A stretch of 64,000 nucleotides of DNA from NCBI GenBank assembly GCA_022495995.1, contig JAFEMH010000923.1, positions 434,001 through 498,000 of the forward strand, read 5' to 3'. Positions 46,378-57,929 of the stretch are shown in pieces (position 1 is the first letter of the stretch; every line of letters begins with the position of its first letter). Made by a program: the position numbers and the translations under genes. Under the pieces are notes generated by a model, which did not search any database, was not told where the DNA came from, and saw only the letters and a program-made list of their open reading frames with translations. Source of the DNA: Adenophora triphylla var. japonica. Its lineage: Eukaryota; Streptophyta; Magnoliopsida; Asterales; Campanulaceae.

Positions 46378-48988
46378 ATGTCCGGAGAAGATCGTAGTTG
46401 GATGGATAATCGTAGTAATCCCGGTAGAAGGGGTGTCGAACTCAATTCTTAGAAGGTTTAGAACATTTTGTGGAGTTTGCTAGTGAGCGCATCCCCTCAA
46501 GTGCATGCGTGGTGATAAGATTAGGTGTCCTTGTAAAAAGTGTAAGAATAGAAAATATCTCGAGTGTTGGATGGGTAAAGAAACATGTTTTAGAGTCGGG
46601 GTTTGTTGATGGTTACAAGGTATGGATAGCGCATCGGGAGCGTTATGTGGTTGAAACAAGTGTTCGCAATCATCCTATCAGATCAAGTGGTCCGCGAGGA
46701 ACCCGAACATTTGATTGATGAAGAGGAGCCGTCTGTCGGTTTGGATGATATGGTTCGAAATGCGGCGGCCCGAGTTTGATTGGAACCCTAATCCAGCAGA
46801 GGCACCAAATCCCGTTGCAAAGAAGTTTATGGATTTAATGGACTCGCAAATGAGAAAATTCATCCTCGGTGCAAAGGCTACGGATGTTAGAGCAAGTGTT
46901 GAGCTTCTAAATATTAAGGCCGATACAAATATGAGCCAAAGCATACTTACGATCGTATAATGTCATGGGGACATCGGATGCTACCCGAAGAAAATAATAT
47001 GGTTCACAATTTTTATGAGACGAAAAAGTTGGTGGGGGCGGATCGGTCTTGGGTATGTTAAAATTGATGCTTGCAAGAATCGGTGCATGCTTTTATAAAG
47101 AAAATGAGGGCCTCGATACATGTTCAATATGTGGACTTAGTAGGTATAAGCCACAACGCCGCGGTAGTGCCAAGCACAAGAAAAACGTGCCTCGGGCGCG
47201 CACGTTATATGCCGCTAATTCCCGAGTTGCAACGAATTTACGCATTGAAAGAAAGCTCAAGCCATGCGTTGGCACAAAGAGTGTCCTCGTGAAGAGGGTG
47301 TGATGACTCATCCTTCGACGGTGAAGCATGGAAACATTTTGATGCCACTTACCACCGATTTTGCTGCGGATCCTAGAAACATAAGGTCGGGGATATGTAC
47401 AGATGGGTTTTCTCCATTTGGACCAGGGCAAAATCTTATTCATGTTGGCTCGTTATAGTCACAAGTGTATAATCTTCCCCGTGGTTATGTATGACCGATC
47501 CTTATATGTATTTGAGTTTGTTCATTCCCGCCCTTCGAATCCGTGCAAAAACATTGATGTGTATCTTCGACCTCCGATGGATGAACTCAAACAATTGTGG
47601 AATGATGGTGTCCAGACATGGGATGCTTTCAAGTTGCAAAATTTTAACATGAGGGCTGCAGTGATGTGGACAATTAATGACTTCCATGCTTATGGTATGA
47701 TGTCGGGATGGAGCACACATGGGAGATTGGCCTGTCCGTATTGTATGGAAAATACGAGATGCATTCACACTTCGACATTACAAGAAGTAGTGTTGGTTTG
47801 ATTGCTACGAGACGGTTTCTTCCTAGTGACCATCCATTTCGTAAACGAGAGGAATGCTTTCACCAAAAATAGAGTTGAGCAACAGGGCCCCCTCCTCGTC
47901 CGAGTGGGGAGGATATTTTTGAGCGTGTGTCTCGAGGTGTCCGATGTCGGGTGGGGAAAGATGTTTTCAAAGGATAGACCAGACGGATTTGGTAAAGACC
48001 ATAACCGGATTAAAAGAGTATATTTTGGGAGTTACCGTATTGGAAGACGAACTTGATAAGACATAACCTTGATGTCATGCATATTGAAAAAAATGTGTTT
48101 GACAATATTTTCAATACAGTGATGGGTTTTAAGACCTCAACGAAGGACACAGACAAGGGTCGGCTAGACCTTGAAGCGATTTGCAATCGTAAAGATCCGA
48201 ACATTACTAAAGTTAATGGAAAAGATTTCAAACCACCGCTCCCTTTGTTTCGTCAGAGAGGATAAGCAACGTGTTCTCAAAGTGGTTGAAAGATTTGAAA
48301 CTTCCGATGGGTATGCATCTAATATTGGCAACCGTGTGAATATGGAAGAAGGGACGGTATATGGGTTGAAAAGTCATGATTGTCACGTATTATTGGATAG
48401 GTTGCTACCCATTGCATTTAGAGACATTCTCCCTAATGAAATATGGGTTGCCCTAACGAGAATTGAGTGAATTCTTCAGAGCATTGACTTCCAAAGACTC
48501 TTCGTGTTGAGGATATGAAAAGACTCGAAGAGAGCATTGTGGTGACAATATGCAAGCTTGAAAAGATATTCCCGCCATCTTTCTTTGATTCAATGGAGCA
48601 TTTACCAATTCACCTAGCTTATGAAGCTAGAGTTGGAGGACCTGTTCGAGTATAGATGGATGTATCCATTTGAACGATTTTTGGGGAGTTTGAAAAGAAA
48701 ATGAGCAATAGAGCAAAAGTTGAGGCATCTATGTCTCGAATCGGTGATTGTCGATGAAATTGTGTCGTTTGTTTCAACATATTTTCACCCGGACATTGAG
48801 ACAAGGTTCAATAAAGTGGGACGCAATTATGATGGGGGAGTCACCGATCCCGATGCAAAAATTTCAGCTTTTTCTTCTCCCGGTCGATTCCTTGGCAATA
48901 GAAAGTGCACGCGCATGCTAAGCAAAAAGAATTAGATGCGGCTAAACTCTATATTCTCCTTAACCGTGCCGAGGTCGAGGACTACTTG
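46378..48988 (+). pseudogene. CACTA transposase (TNP2 / Transposase_21-like), frameshifted
   Basis: ATG at 46378 opens MSGEDRSWMDN, the typical N-terminus of the transposase-associated domain (compare WVKKHVLESGFVDGYKVWIA, about 46570-46632). The Transposase_21 region follows in pieces: NFYETKKLVG (47011), DTCSICGLSRYKP (47113), RWHKECPREEGVMTHPS (about 47265), YCMENT (about 47735), HNLDVMHIEKNVFDNI (48060), VLLDRLLPIAFRDILP (48385) and FVSTYFHPD. It would cut and join the CACTA ends. At least six frame breaks are visible; GAACTACTTGAAGTAAGC-like donor at about 48988 marks an exon end. Confidence 0.88.
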
Positions 48989-49043
48989 AAGTAAGCATTC
49001 TTCATTTGTCACTAAGTAATGTTAATCCTAATAACTTTAAGAC

Positions 49044-50026
49044 GAACTAAGCAACTTTATGTTCTCCTTGAATGCGTATGTTCGAAGAACAGCCGGAGAC
49101 ATTGCGCCCGAATTGATTTCAATAAGGACAGACAACGAATTTCCCTCCCGGTTTAATAATTATGTAAATGCCAATTCATTAATTCAATGTTTTTAATAGA
49201 ATTTGAAGTATGAGTTTTTTATTATCTATGTGTTTTTATTTAGATTTTGAACAACCTTGGAGATACAAAAGCCGCGAGATTACAAGCATTAGCACACGGT
49301 CCGTCCTTAAGAGTGAATGTATATAAGGGATATTTTGTCAATGGCTACGTATTCCACACCGAAGAATATGGCCAAACGAAATCAACTTGGAATAAGCGGG
49401 GTCAATCTCAAGGGAAATCTCGATTATTATGGCGTATTGAAAGAAGTTATTGAATTGGAGTACTTGCTTGGAAATTCGTAGTTCTTTTCAATTGTGAGTG
49501 GCGGGACGCCGAGCGAGGCATTAATAAACATGGCACTTTTGATCTCGTTGACTTAAAGCATTCTTCTAGGCATAATGGTGATGATGTGTTCATTCTTGCA
49601 TCTAAAGCACAACAGGTGTATATGACCCCCTACCCCCGTCGACGAAGAGAGTCTAGCGGATGGTGGGCCGTATGGAAAACCAAAGCAAGAAGCACTTTTG
49701 ATATACCATTGCGTGCAAAAACGTCTACTTCAAATATTGATTCATCATTACATGATTGTTATCAGGAAGAGGAAATGCCTATACCTCCGATTATTGACTT
49801 GAATGATAATGTCGAGGAGGATGAAGCATTAATGGCCGAAAACACCCGTCCACTAGGGGAGGAAGTCACTTTCAATGAAATCGATGATGACAATGTGGAG
49901 GATGAGGAAGGAGAAGGGTATATATCTGGGTCCGATGATGAAGATGAGGAAGAAGACGACGACGAGGAAACTAGTGAAGAAGAAATTGAATTTTGTAGTG
50001 ATAGTGATCAAGATTGTAGTAAATGA
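49044..50026 (+). pseudogene. CACTA transposase C-terminal part (DUF4216-like)
   Basis: After an intron-like gap, VRRTAGDIAPELI and RFNNY are followed by LAHGPSLRVNVYKGYFVNGYV-type DUF4216 sequence (49250-49345). Then come CEWRDAERGINKHGTFDLVD (about 49493), QVYMTPYPRRRRESSGWWAV (about 49615) and a strongly acidic tail (49900-50020) ending at TGA 50024-50026. The last part (49586-50026) is open for 146 codons. Confidence 0.85.
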
Positions 50027-50095
50027 ATCAGTTTAGTTTTAATTCAGATAATATTTTGTATATAATGTTTTGTACATTTTATATCACTTATCACT

Positions 50096-50096
<1 letters not shown>

Positions 50097-50169
<73 letters not shown>
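50097..50169. repeat. (TAA)n microsatellite
   Basis: About 24 units of AAT/TAA directly downstream of the transposase stop. Confidence 0.95.
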
Positions 50170-50170
<1 letters not shown>

Positions 50171-50250
50171 GACATAAATATAATAATAATAAATAAAAAA
50201 TAAAATAATCAATAAAAATAAAAATAAAAATATACATATATGTATATATA

Positions 50251-50529
50251 TAAATATCATTATTGTCTATTAAAATTGCTTGAATTGTCGATAGTTGAAA
50301 TATTTCGGTTGCATTAATCCTATTGTTCTCTGAGTGTATACTAGACATATATGGTTGATTACACATCGATTATAATCGATAGTGTTTGATTGACCTAGTC
50401 TACGTCGTGCACTTGGAGACCATGGGGTTATCTTTGTCAAAATTTCTTGATTTTCGATTATAAAGCAAGTAGACAAAGTGATATTTGCAATTCATGCGTG
50501 TATTTCGGGATGGGATAGAAGCCAACCCC
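50251..50529. repeat. Direct repeat copy B flanking the CACTA transposase
   Basis: Second copy of 45839-46119, lying after the transposase and immediately before hairpin 2. Confidence 0.9.
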
Positions 50530-50570
50530 ACTACTATCACGTACAACCACTACCATGGGGTTATCTTTGG

Positions 50571-50705
50571 AGTGGAAAATCTCAAGTTTTTGCACAAGCG
50601 TTAGGCCCAAAGATTGAAACTTTGATTAATTATTATAATAATAAATCTACTTTCAAAGTTTCAATCTTTGGGCCAAATCTTTGTGCAAACTTGATATTTT
50701 CCACT
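50571..50705. repeat. Long hairpin 2 in the CACTA element
   Basis: Arms 50571-50624 and 50654-50705 around a 29-base AT-rich loop. The inner 18 bases (GGCCCAAAGATTGAAACTTTG region) pair perfectly and the outer part has small bulges. Size and loop resemble a plant microRNA precursor, but no known microRNA is recognised. Confidence 0.88.
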
Positions 50706-51051
50706 CATTCATTATAAATGTAAACCCTCTCTCTCTCTATTTTAAAGAAAACAACAATATTATTTCAAATTCAAGCGAGTCCAAGTGAACTCCATTATTT
50801 TGCTTCTTTTTGTTTTTAGTAAAACAACCTTATACGAAACCACTCGGTCCATGTGAACTCCATTATTTATCAAGTTTTCATATTGTCATTTCTATTTTAA
50901 AGTCGCAAGAAGTGCAATCGACGGGACACCAAGTCCACACTGTTACCCACGTTTTGTTTACTTGGTTACTCTTTACATGCTATGTAATATTTAAATTTTG
51001 TTCTACTTGATAATATTTTCTGTCTACATATATAATATACTAGTTTAGATA

Positions 51052-51409
51052 TGTCGGGTTGAGGTGGCAATCGTTCAAAGAGAGGGAAGGTTGCGGGTTT
51101 TGTCCATCGTCTTGTTTCACCAAGGACGGGAGGGAGGGATCTACTTCGATTACGGGACGTAGTGAACCATCCGAGCGGGTTAATTTGGACGCAATTATTA
51201 ATGAGGAAGGAAAAATGGAAATATCTATCTCTCCCGGTGGCAGTAAGTATCATTTAATTGTAAATGTCATATATATAATGTTTACATTTTATTATTGTCT
51301 TTTTATTTGTATATATATTGATATATTGTTTTTTAATTAATATCTTGATAGGTTTATACATGCATGGTGGTGGTAGCGGTAGCGACGGTGGCGGCGCTCG
51401 TGGTTGTTA
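51052..51409 (+). pseudogene. Small second CACTA ORF with one intron, glycine-rich end
   Basis: ATG at 51052 (MSG then a stop codon), with a readable frame later (EPSERVNLDAIINEEGKMEI) up to donor GTAAGT at about 51244. The intron ends TTGATAG at about 51351, and the last exon encodes HGGGSGSDGGGARGC and a stop at 51409. Position between transposase and right end is where TNP1-type genes lie; homology is not shown. It is probably a truncated remnant. Confidence 0.5.
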
Positions 51410-51464
51410 AACATGAATTTTCATTGACATGTAATTAAACAAACAAACATATGTAGTTTCTTTT

Positions 51465-51650
51465 TCCCTTTCCCTTTTTCCCCGGCCTTTCCCCGGCCGT
51501 TTTCCCTTCCCTTTTCCCCTTTCCCCGGCCGTTTCCCCTTTCCCCCTTTCCCGGCCGTTTCCCTTTCCCCGGCCGTTTCCCCTTTCCCGGCCGTTTCCCT
51601 TTCCCCTTTCCCCCGGTTTCCCCTTTCCCTTCCCCTGTCGCTTGATTTGG
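51465..51650. repeat. Polypyrimidine CCCCGGCCGTTTCCC minisatellite
   Basis: About nine irregular units of CCCCGGCCGTTTCCCTTT; nearly all C/T on the plus strand apart from GGCC steps. It lies just inside the right subterminal array. ORFs in this stretch are only reflections of the repeat. Confidence 0.85.
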
Positions 51651-51848
51651 ACAAACATATGTATTTTATTTGATGTACAAGCGAAACGGAGTTGTTTGTG
51701 TGTGTTTGTAGTTTGTAATTGGGTTGTTTGTGTGTGTTTGTAGTTTGTAGTTTGTAGTTGTTTAAAACGGGTTGTTTGAACAGTTTACTGACCTTTTACA
51801 GTTGGTTTAATAATAAAACAAAATTTTTTTTTTAAAATCTGGCCAGAT

Positions 51849-52203
51849 TACCGACGAAAATTTCCGTCGGTAAACTAATACAAAAAATAAATAATTCAAT
51901 TTTTCCGGCGGAAATATCCGTCGGAAAATAAAAAATAAAAAAATAATACTCAAAATACCGACGGACATATCCGTCAGTTCAGGGTTTATATTCCGACGGA
52001 CAGATCCGACGGTAAATTTTTTGATTTCCGACGGTTATAACCGTCGGTAATGATTTTATTTCCGACGGATATTTCCATCGGTAACCTCCGGTATTGCTCC
52101 GGTTAACCGGCCGGCGTAACTCATTTCCGACGGACTATTTCCGTCGGTAATATTCATTTAGCGACGGATTTGTAGAAATACCGACGGAAATTTCCGTCGG
52201 TAA
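51849..52203. repeat. CACTA right subterminal ACCGACGG array
   Basis: Mirror of the left array, with at least ten TTACCGACGG / CCGTCGGTAA words in alternating orientation. Confidence 0.9.
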
Positions 52204-52223
52204 ACGGCCTTTTTCTAGTAGTG

Positions 52224-52913
52224 TCTAAAATCTCCACAAAAAACAATTGTCTTCCCACCAAAAGGATATTCATTTCTCCTTGACTCAACGACTCTCATTA
52301 TATCTCTCATACTCCTATCTAAAGCTTCAAAACAATGTTTATGCATCATTGGTGCCTCATCCCAAATAATCAATTGCGCCTTTATAATTAACTCAGCTAT
52401 AGGACTGCCTTGACTTATATTACAAACAGAGTCTTCATTCAAATTAAACGGAATGACAAACCTTGAATGAGCAGTTCTACCACCTGGTAACAATAAGGAC
52501 GCTATACCGCTTGAGGCAACATTAAGAACAATAAGTCCCTTCGAACGCAAGATAGCCGATAAAGTCCTCCAAATGTATGTCTTCCCACTACCTCCATATC
52601 CATACACAAAGAACATCTTGCCTACTTCGGCTAAACATGCTTCATATATAACAGTATTAACTTCTCTCTGATCATCATTCAACTTCACAACCAATTCCCC
52701 AAATTCTGCTTCCAAACTCTCTCTATCGTAACACAATTCATCATGAGCTAACCGATTGTTTGAGACCTGAAAATATTCAGTATCAGGATATGGTAACATC
52801 TGAAATTCAAGTAAGCTTCTTCCTTGATTTCTAAGAACTTTTTCGATTTCAGCAAGCCCATAACTTCGTAACTGATTTTTAGTCAATATCAAACCTGGAA
52901 TTGTAATAATAAT
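52224..52913 (-). pseudogene. Helitron Pif1-like helicase, ATPase core
   Basis: Open on the minus strand: LVVKLNDDQREVNTVIYEAC, Walker A VYGYGGSGKTYIWRTL (about 52564-52611), VASSGIASLLLPGGRTAHSR, Walker B IIWDEAPMMHKHCFEALDRS and FCGDFR at the CACTA junction (52227). It joins the C-terminal part at 44098 across the 8.1 kb CACTA insertion and the upstream part at 55732 across a solo LTR. Confidence 0.95.
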
Positions 52914-54210
52914 TGTAACGACCCCAACCCTAGGCACTATTTTAGCATCCTACTATATGCATTTTATGTTATTTGTTGACTTTATGTGCTTAATTTATGT
53001 CTTGAATTTTTATGAAAAGTTAAGATGGTTATGAATTAATCTTAAAGCTTTAGGGTTAAATGGAAAATAGGATAAAGTAGTATGGTGAAGTTATAATAAT
53101 TGAAAATAAATAAAATATTATGAATGGGTGAGGTGTCTTTGTGTGAAGGAGAGAAGTTGAAGTGATAGTTGTACTACCTTAAACCTTGGAGGACTTAAGT
53201 GTATATTATTGAAAGAATTTATTTAATGTGGTCAAGGGAGGCCATACTTCTTCCCTTTTCACCATTCCCTTCTTTAACCTCCCCATTCCTTTATCATCAT
53301 CTCCTTCCTTCAACCTCCTCAATTAGAAAATCTCCATGGAAATCCTCCCCTAAGCTTTCCCTTCCAAAATTCATAATAAATTCAATTCCCTTCCATTTTA
53401 CGATCCGTTTGTACATTTTTGTTCGTGGCGGCGAGGGGAGCGCGTCAAGCCCGGAAAATAAATATTTCGTTTCACATCATTTTAGTAAGTTATTATGACT
53501 TCCTTCTAATAATTGCTCATTCTATGCTGTATTGAATATTTGGTTGAAAGAAAAGGGTTTTGGTATTTTTGGATAATGTTATTTGAGTAAAAAGGATTTT
53601 AGTAAATGTGGAATTACTTGGGGTTATAAAATGGTGGTCTAAGTGAAAGAAGAGTGGTATAAAGTATTTGTAGATGTTTATGATTTCAGTGTAGGTATTG
53701 CATGTGGGTTTTGGCCAATTTACTAGAGTTAGAAAGTGAGGAAAATGGTTGGAAGTGAAAAAGGATAGTAGTAAAATGGTTGTTCCAAGTTGTAATGGTA
53801 AATACTTGGATGCATGTCCACTTTAGACTTATTAATGTAATTTAGAATTGGATTGGTTACATATTACTTGAGTTGGAAATGAATAGAAAGAGTTATAATG
53901 GTTTTGGACTGAAATGGAGTTGGGTAATGACCTAAATGTGGTGTTGTTGTTCATGGAAGTTGATAAAGAGTACAAGGGTGTGGTTTAAGTTGTAATAGGA
54001 AGGTTAAACATGAAATGGGGTAGTGTAATGAGTAAAACAACTAAGTAGTAAGGGGATTAGATCTATCTTATTTGATTGGAATGATTTGGTATGAGTTTTG
54101 GTGAAGTTAGTAACCCTTTTGATATTCCTAAAACAGAGTAAATTGGTTTGGTTATTTGGTTTCTTGAGCTGTTGCTGAAGTCCTACTACTGATGTCTGAT
54201 TTTGGCCGTG

Positions 54211-54325
54211 GCACGAGTCGTGCTCCTTGGCACGAGTCGTGCCCATGGCCCATTCATGTAAACGAATCGTGAAAACTTGGCCACCCTTGCTGATTGATTT
54301 GGGGTTGAAGTGGCACGAGTCGTGC
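54211..54325. repeat. CACGAGTCGTGC words in the 2.8 kb solo LTR
   Basis: Perfect GCACGAGTCGTGC at 54211-54223, 54230-54242 and 54313-54325, with a degraded AACGAATCGTG between. The first two are 19 bases apart. Same word as in the unrelated 408-bp LTRs at 5303 and 9786. Confidence 0.9.
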
Positions 54326-54937
54326 CATGCCCTGTCAACACTGAACCATTTTTAGAGCTGTTTAAACCTATGCAAACTAGAACCAAAGTGAACCCTCTTT
54401 AACTTAGATTAAAGTAGAATACTTTGGCTACACCATGATGTCTTATTTGGTTAAAATGGAATAGTGGAAGTAGTTTAAATATTGGTTTGAAAAGGCTTGG
54501 CAGCCTTGTTTGGCAACTTCACCAAAGTGACTCCAACTTGGTAAATTGATCTTGGACCGTTATAGAAGTTATGAATTGTTACATATTGATCATGTAAGGT
54601 TGGTTGATGATGCATTGTAGCCTTACTTGAGTTCATATCCACGGTTTGTGATATAAATAGTGTATGAATTGTATGTTACACTATTCTGCTAGTGAAGATG
54701 TATATTTATCATATTGTTGCACTAGTATCCCAAGTGTGGATATATTTATCATATTGTTGCATTATTATCCCAAGGTGTGGATTTAATTTCAAGTATCTAT
54801 TATGTGCTTGGACGTGTTTATATTATACGAGGTTTAGGGGTATAATGGGATACAATCAATTATGGATTTGTTCTATAAGTGATTGAATTTCATTATACCT
54901 GTGACTGTCCCCTTCTGTGGCCACAGATGGGGTTTGC

Positions 54938-55036
54938 ATGCTTCTGTATTGAGCCAAAAGCCTTACAGATAGCTGCAATTTCCTGGAGCTAGGTGGAATG
55001 CTTCTGTATTGAGCCAAAAGCCTTACAGATAGCTGC
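54938..55036. repeat. Direct repeat in the solo LTR
   Basis: ATGCTTCTGTATTGAGCCAA and following bases up to GATAGCTGC occur at about 54938 and again at about 54998: an exact tandem-type duplication of about 40 bases. Confidence 0.85.
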
Positions 55037-55731
55037 GATATTATATGGTGCTCTTAATAAAGAGTCATATAAGTATTTTTTCTTTCCTTATATGGATCTC
55101 TGGGGTATGAGTCCTATAAGCGGTGAATGTGCATGGGGGCAGTTCACCAAAGAGCGGAGTTTTACTCCCACGTTGTACGACTTATTGTTCAGACGGGAAA
55201 GATAAAATGAGGTAACGTAAGGTGTTTACCGCTTTAACAATGTGTGAGTGTAACCATGCTATGTGTTGCATCTTATTTGGCATCTTGCTGCATTCATAAT
55301 AGCTTATTGAGATTTATTCTCACCCCTTCCCCTTTAATGTTTTAGATCGTGCTGAGACAGATGACCTGAACCAGTGAGGCCGGGAAAAAGAGTTTGGACT
55401 TTACTTTTGGGACTTGTCAGGTTATGTATATGAGTAGGTTGTCTGGGAGTATTTATTAAGTATTACTCTTTTGGAAAGTTGTATAGAAAACTCTTTTGTA
55501 AAACGATTTTATTTGGGGGTTTTCAATGTAATTGATCAGATTATGGTTTATTGATGTTGTTGTTAAAATTTCCTCCAAGTGGAGATATTATCAGTTGGTT
55601 TTATTTTGGTAGTTTGAGAATTGGTTTTCTTTTAAGGTGAAATAAAAGTTTTTAAAGATATAGGTGGGTTTTCTTAGTTTGGGCCTCTCCAGCTCGGGAC
55701 ACGTGTTAGGTTCCGGGTTGGGGTGCTCACA

Positions 55732-56125
55732 ATAATAGGGGACAAAGATATGGTTAGAGTCACATGAGAATATATATTCAAAACTAACAAATGTGAAAGA
55801 ACGTTAACAAAAAAATAAAAAACTAACCTGGGTGCTTCAAAATATTCCTTTGTCGATATAATACATCTTCACATAAATAACTCCAACACTTATCCCATAC
55901 ATGTTTCGGTCTACTCATAGACCCAGAAGTTAGCAATGTCACGAACAAAGATCTCATTGCTGAAGCAGTTGACCATTCGCTGGATTCAACTATACATTCG
56001 ATATACTCCTTGTCATCATTCAGTAAACCTAACTCATAGTAAGCATCACCAAAACTTTCACACTGGACATCGTTCACCAAACGAAGATCATTGAAACTCT
56101 TTGCCCCACATACTTTGTTTAGTAG
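55732..56125 (-). pseudogene. Helitron helicase N-terminal domain piece
   Basis: Open minus-strand frame with LLNKVCGAKSFNDLRLVNDV, FGDAYYELGLLNDDKEYIEC and MSRPKHVWDKCWSYLCEDVL. This is the conserved Helitron helicase-like region upstream of the ATPase core. It is bounded on both sides by solo LTRs (52914-55731 and 56126-57929). Confidence 0.93.
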
Positions 56126-56493
56126 TGTGATGATGTGCATCCGCGCGATATTTTTCCATTTTTCGGGAAATTTGGTTTTGGAAAAAAATCATTTTTCGGA
56201 GTCGCCACGCCGTTTTTAGTTTAAGGGCCAAAACTTTGAAAAATACCCAATGTTAGAGAAAATGAGTCCGGAGGTCACGCTACACTCCGGGAAGAACGTT
56301 AGTGTTCACCCGAAATACCTCGTACGACGAGTCTTCCTCACTTGAAAAATTTTGTTGTGTGTGTGTGTGTTTTAAAAGGGGGTTTTCTGAAAATAATTGA
56401 GACTTTAGGGACTGAACTGAAAAACAGTTTGAAAACAGTGATTGAACTGAAAATAACAGAAAATTGGGGGACTGTTTGCAAATGACATTATCA

Positions 56494-56534
56494 TCCGCGT
56501 GGACAAGACTGTAGTACAATCTTGTCCGCGCGGG
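56494..56534. repeat. TCCGCG word pair (first copy)
   Basis: TCCGCGTGGA at 56494 and TCCGCGCGGG at 56525, 31 bases apart. GTGGACAAGA and TCTTGTCCGC form an inverted repeat around a short loop. A second copy is at 57652-57692. Confidence 0.85.
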
Positions 56535-57651
56535 CTAACATGCATTGTTAATATTTTACAGTTTCCAGTTTAGTCACTGTAATTTCCAGAAAGTTAACTG
56601 GATTTACAGGACTTAACTGGAATTGTAACTGAAATACAGAAAATGAAAGGGGGCTTGGATTTTTGCCATCCATGCTTGTCCTCTCCTTTCCTAGACTTTG
56701 ATTAGTGGTCATAAGTGATGAAATCCACTTAATCAAGTCATCCCGGGGGTACGTTGGGACTTTGTGAGCATTTCATTTGCTTGGGAATGGGGGTTTTGAC
56801 ATAAAAGTAATTTAACAAGGGAGTAAGGTCAAGATGTATCAACTTTTAGAGGAAGGTTTCTAAAGTGGTCATAGGAAGACCAACCTTGAAACCTATACTC
56901 AAGTGCATCTTGTACATCTTATGTGACCCATTTTGTGTGTCTAGATGATGTTCATCCAAGGAAAATGTTCCAAGGTGAGCATCTTAGACAAGGGGAGGGG
57001 AATTTGCAAGAAATGTAAATAATGTTGACCGTTTGAAATGATCATCTATGGAGATTGACACCAAGATGATCATATGTAGGTCAAGGAAGCAAGTAAAGAA
57101 TAAAATGTAAAGAAGCATGAAAATAAAGATGTGGACCACTTAATGTGATCATCTATGGAGATTGACTCCAAAATGACCACATTTTAGGTCAAGAGATCAA
57201 GTAGCAAACTAGAGCTAGTTAATGTAAAGGGACAAAGGGAGATACATAAATAAAATGTAGATCCATGTAGAGAAACATCCATAGAGATGAACTCCATGGA
57301 GATCCTCTTGGATCCTTGGGGCAAAGGGGAAGGGGATGAACAAATAAGCAATAAACAAAGTCACATCATGAAGATATGAAATGAAAGTATGAACAAGAGA
57401 GATTTAAGTAGGGAGAACAAGGATTTACCAATGGTTCTTGGGTTGTGTCTAGGATTTGAGAGATTTCAAGGCTCAAAAGTGTGTTTAGGGTAGATTTGAG
57501 GTTGGATTTGGTGTGGAATGTGAGTTTCTAAGGTGAAAATGGCTGTTTGGGAGAGGATTTTGACAGCATAACAGTAGGTTTTACGAATTTTTGGCCTCCT
57601 GAAACTGAGGGAGAAGGGTTGAATTTATAGGGTTTCTGGATGCTGATCTTA

Positions 57652-57692
57652 TCCGCGTGGACAAGATTGTAGGTGCAATCTTGTCCGCGCGG
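57652..57692. repeat. TCCGCG word pair (second copy)
   Basis: TCCGCGTGGA at 57652 and TCCGCGCGGA at 57683, again 31 bases apart, with the same inverted-repeat design as the first copy 1.16 kb upstream. Confidence 0.85.
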
Positions 57693-57929
57693 ACTACCCA
57701 AGCAAGCGTGCCTGAACAGTGCAGAAAAGCAGTTTGGCATTTTCCCTTTGGTCAATATTCCCTTTTTTATTGGAAATGACAAATATCCGTGAGATTTTGT
57801 TTATTTTTCATTCCTAAAGTGCCCTTCCTCATTTAAATTGTCAAAATAATGTCCAAAATGCCCCTAAATAATAATAAATCATTAATTTGGGCTGACGGAA
57901 TATTAACGACCCAGATTGGGGTACTTACA

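Larger units (their letters stand above)
44099..52223 (+). mobile_element. CACTA (En/Spm) transposon with transposase remnants, 8.1 kb
   Basis: Perfect ends CACTACTAGAAA at the left and TTTCTAGTAGTG at the right, with 3-bp target duplication TCT at 44096-44098 and 52224-52226. ACCGACGG / CCGTCGGT subterminal arrays are at both ends. Inside are a promoter-like start (44331), a TNP2-type transposase region (46378-50026), a small second ORF (51052-51409), two hairpins and a 280-bp direct repeat. It is inserted in a Helitron helicase. Coding parts are frameshifted, so it is probably non-autonomous now. Confidence 0.96.
52914..55731 (+). mobile_element. Solo LTR, 2.8 kb, in the Helitron helicase
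   Basis: Starts TGTAACGACCCCAACCC and ends GGGTTGGGGTGCTCACA; target duplication ATAAT is at 52909-52913 and 55732-55736. No internal gag-pol. The long LTR and TGTAACGACCCC start suggest a Ty3/gypsy chromovirus (Tekay-like), which is inferred. It contains CACGAGTCGTGC words (54211-54325) and a direct repeat at about 54938-55036. Orientation is assumed. Confidence 0.88.
56126..57929 (+). mobile_element. Solo LTR, 1.8 kb, in the Helitron helicase
   Basis: Starts TGTGATGATGTGC and ends GGGGTACTTACA; target duplication AGTAG is at 56121-56125 and 57930-57934. GGAGTCGCCACGCCGTTTTT near the start is reminiscent of Ty3/gypsy LTRs. No coding part. It contains two copies of a TCCGCGTGGACAAGA / TCTTGTCCGCGCGG pair. 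Confidence 0.9.

Noticed and set aside
51407..51658. Two overlapping glycine/lysine/arginine-rich ORFs on the minus strand
   Set aside because: They are translations of the polypyrimidine minisatellite in two frames, not genes.
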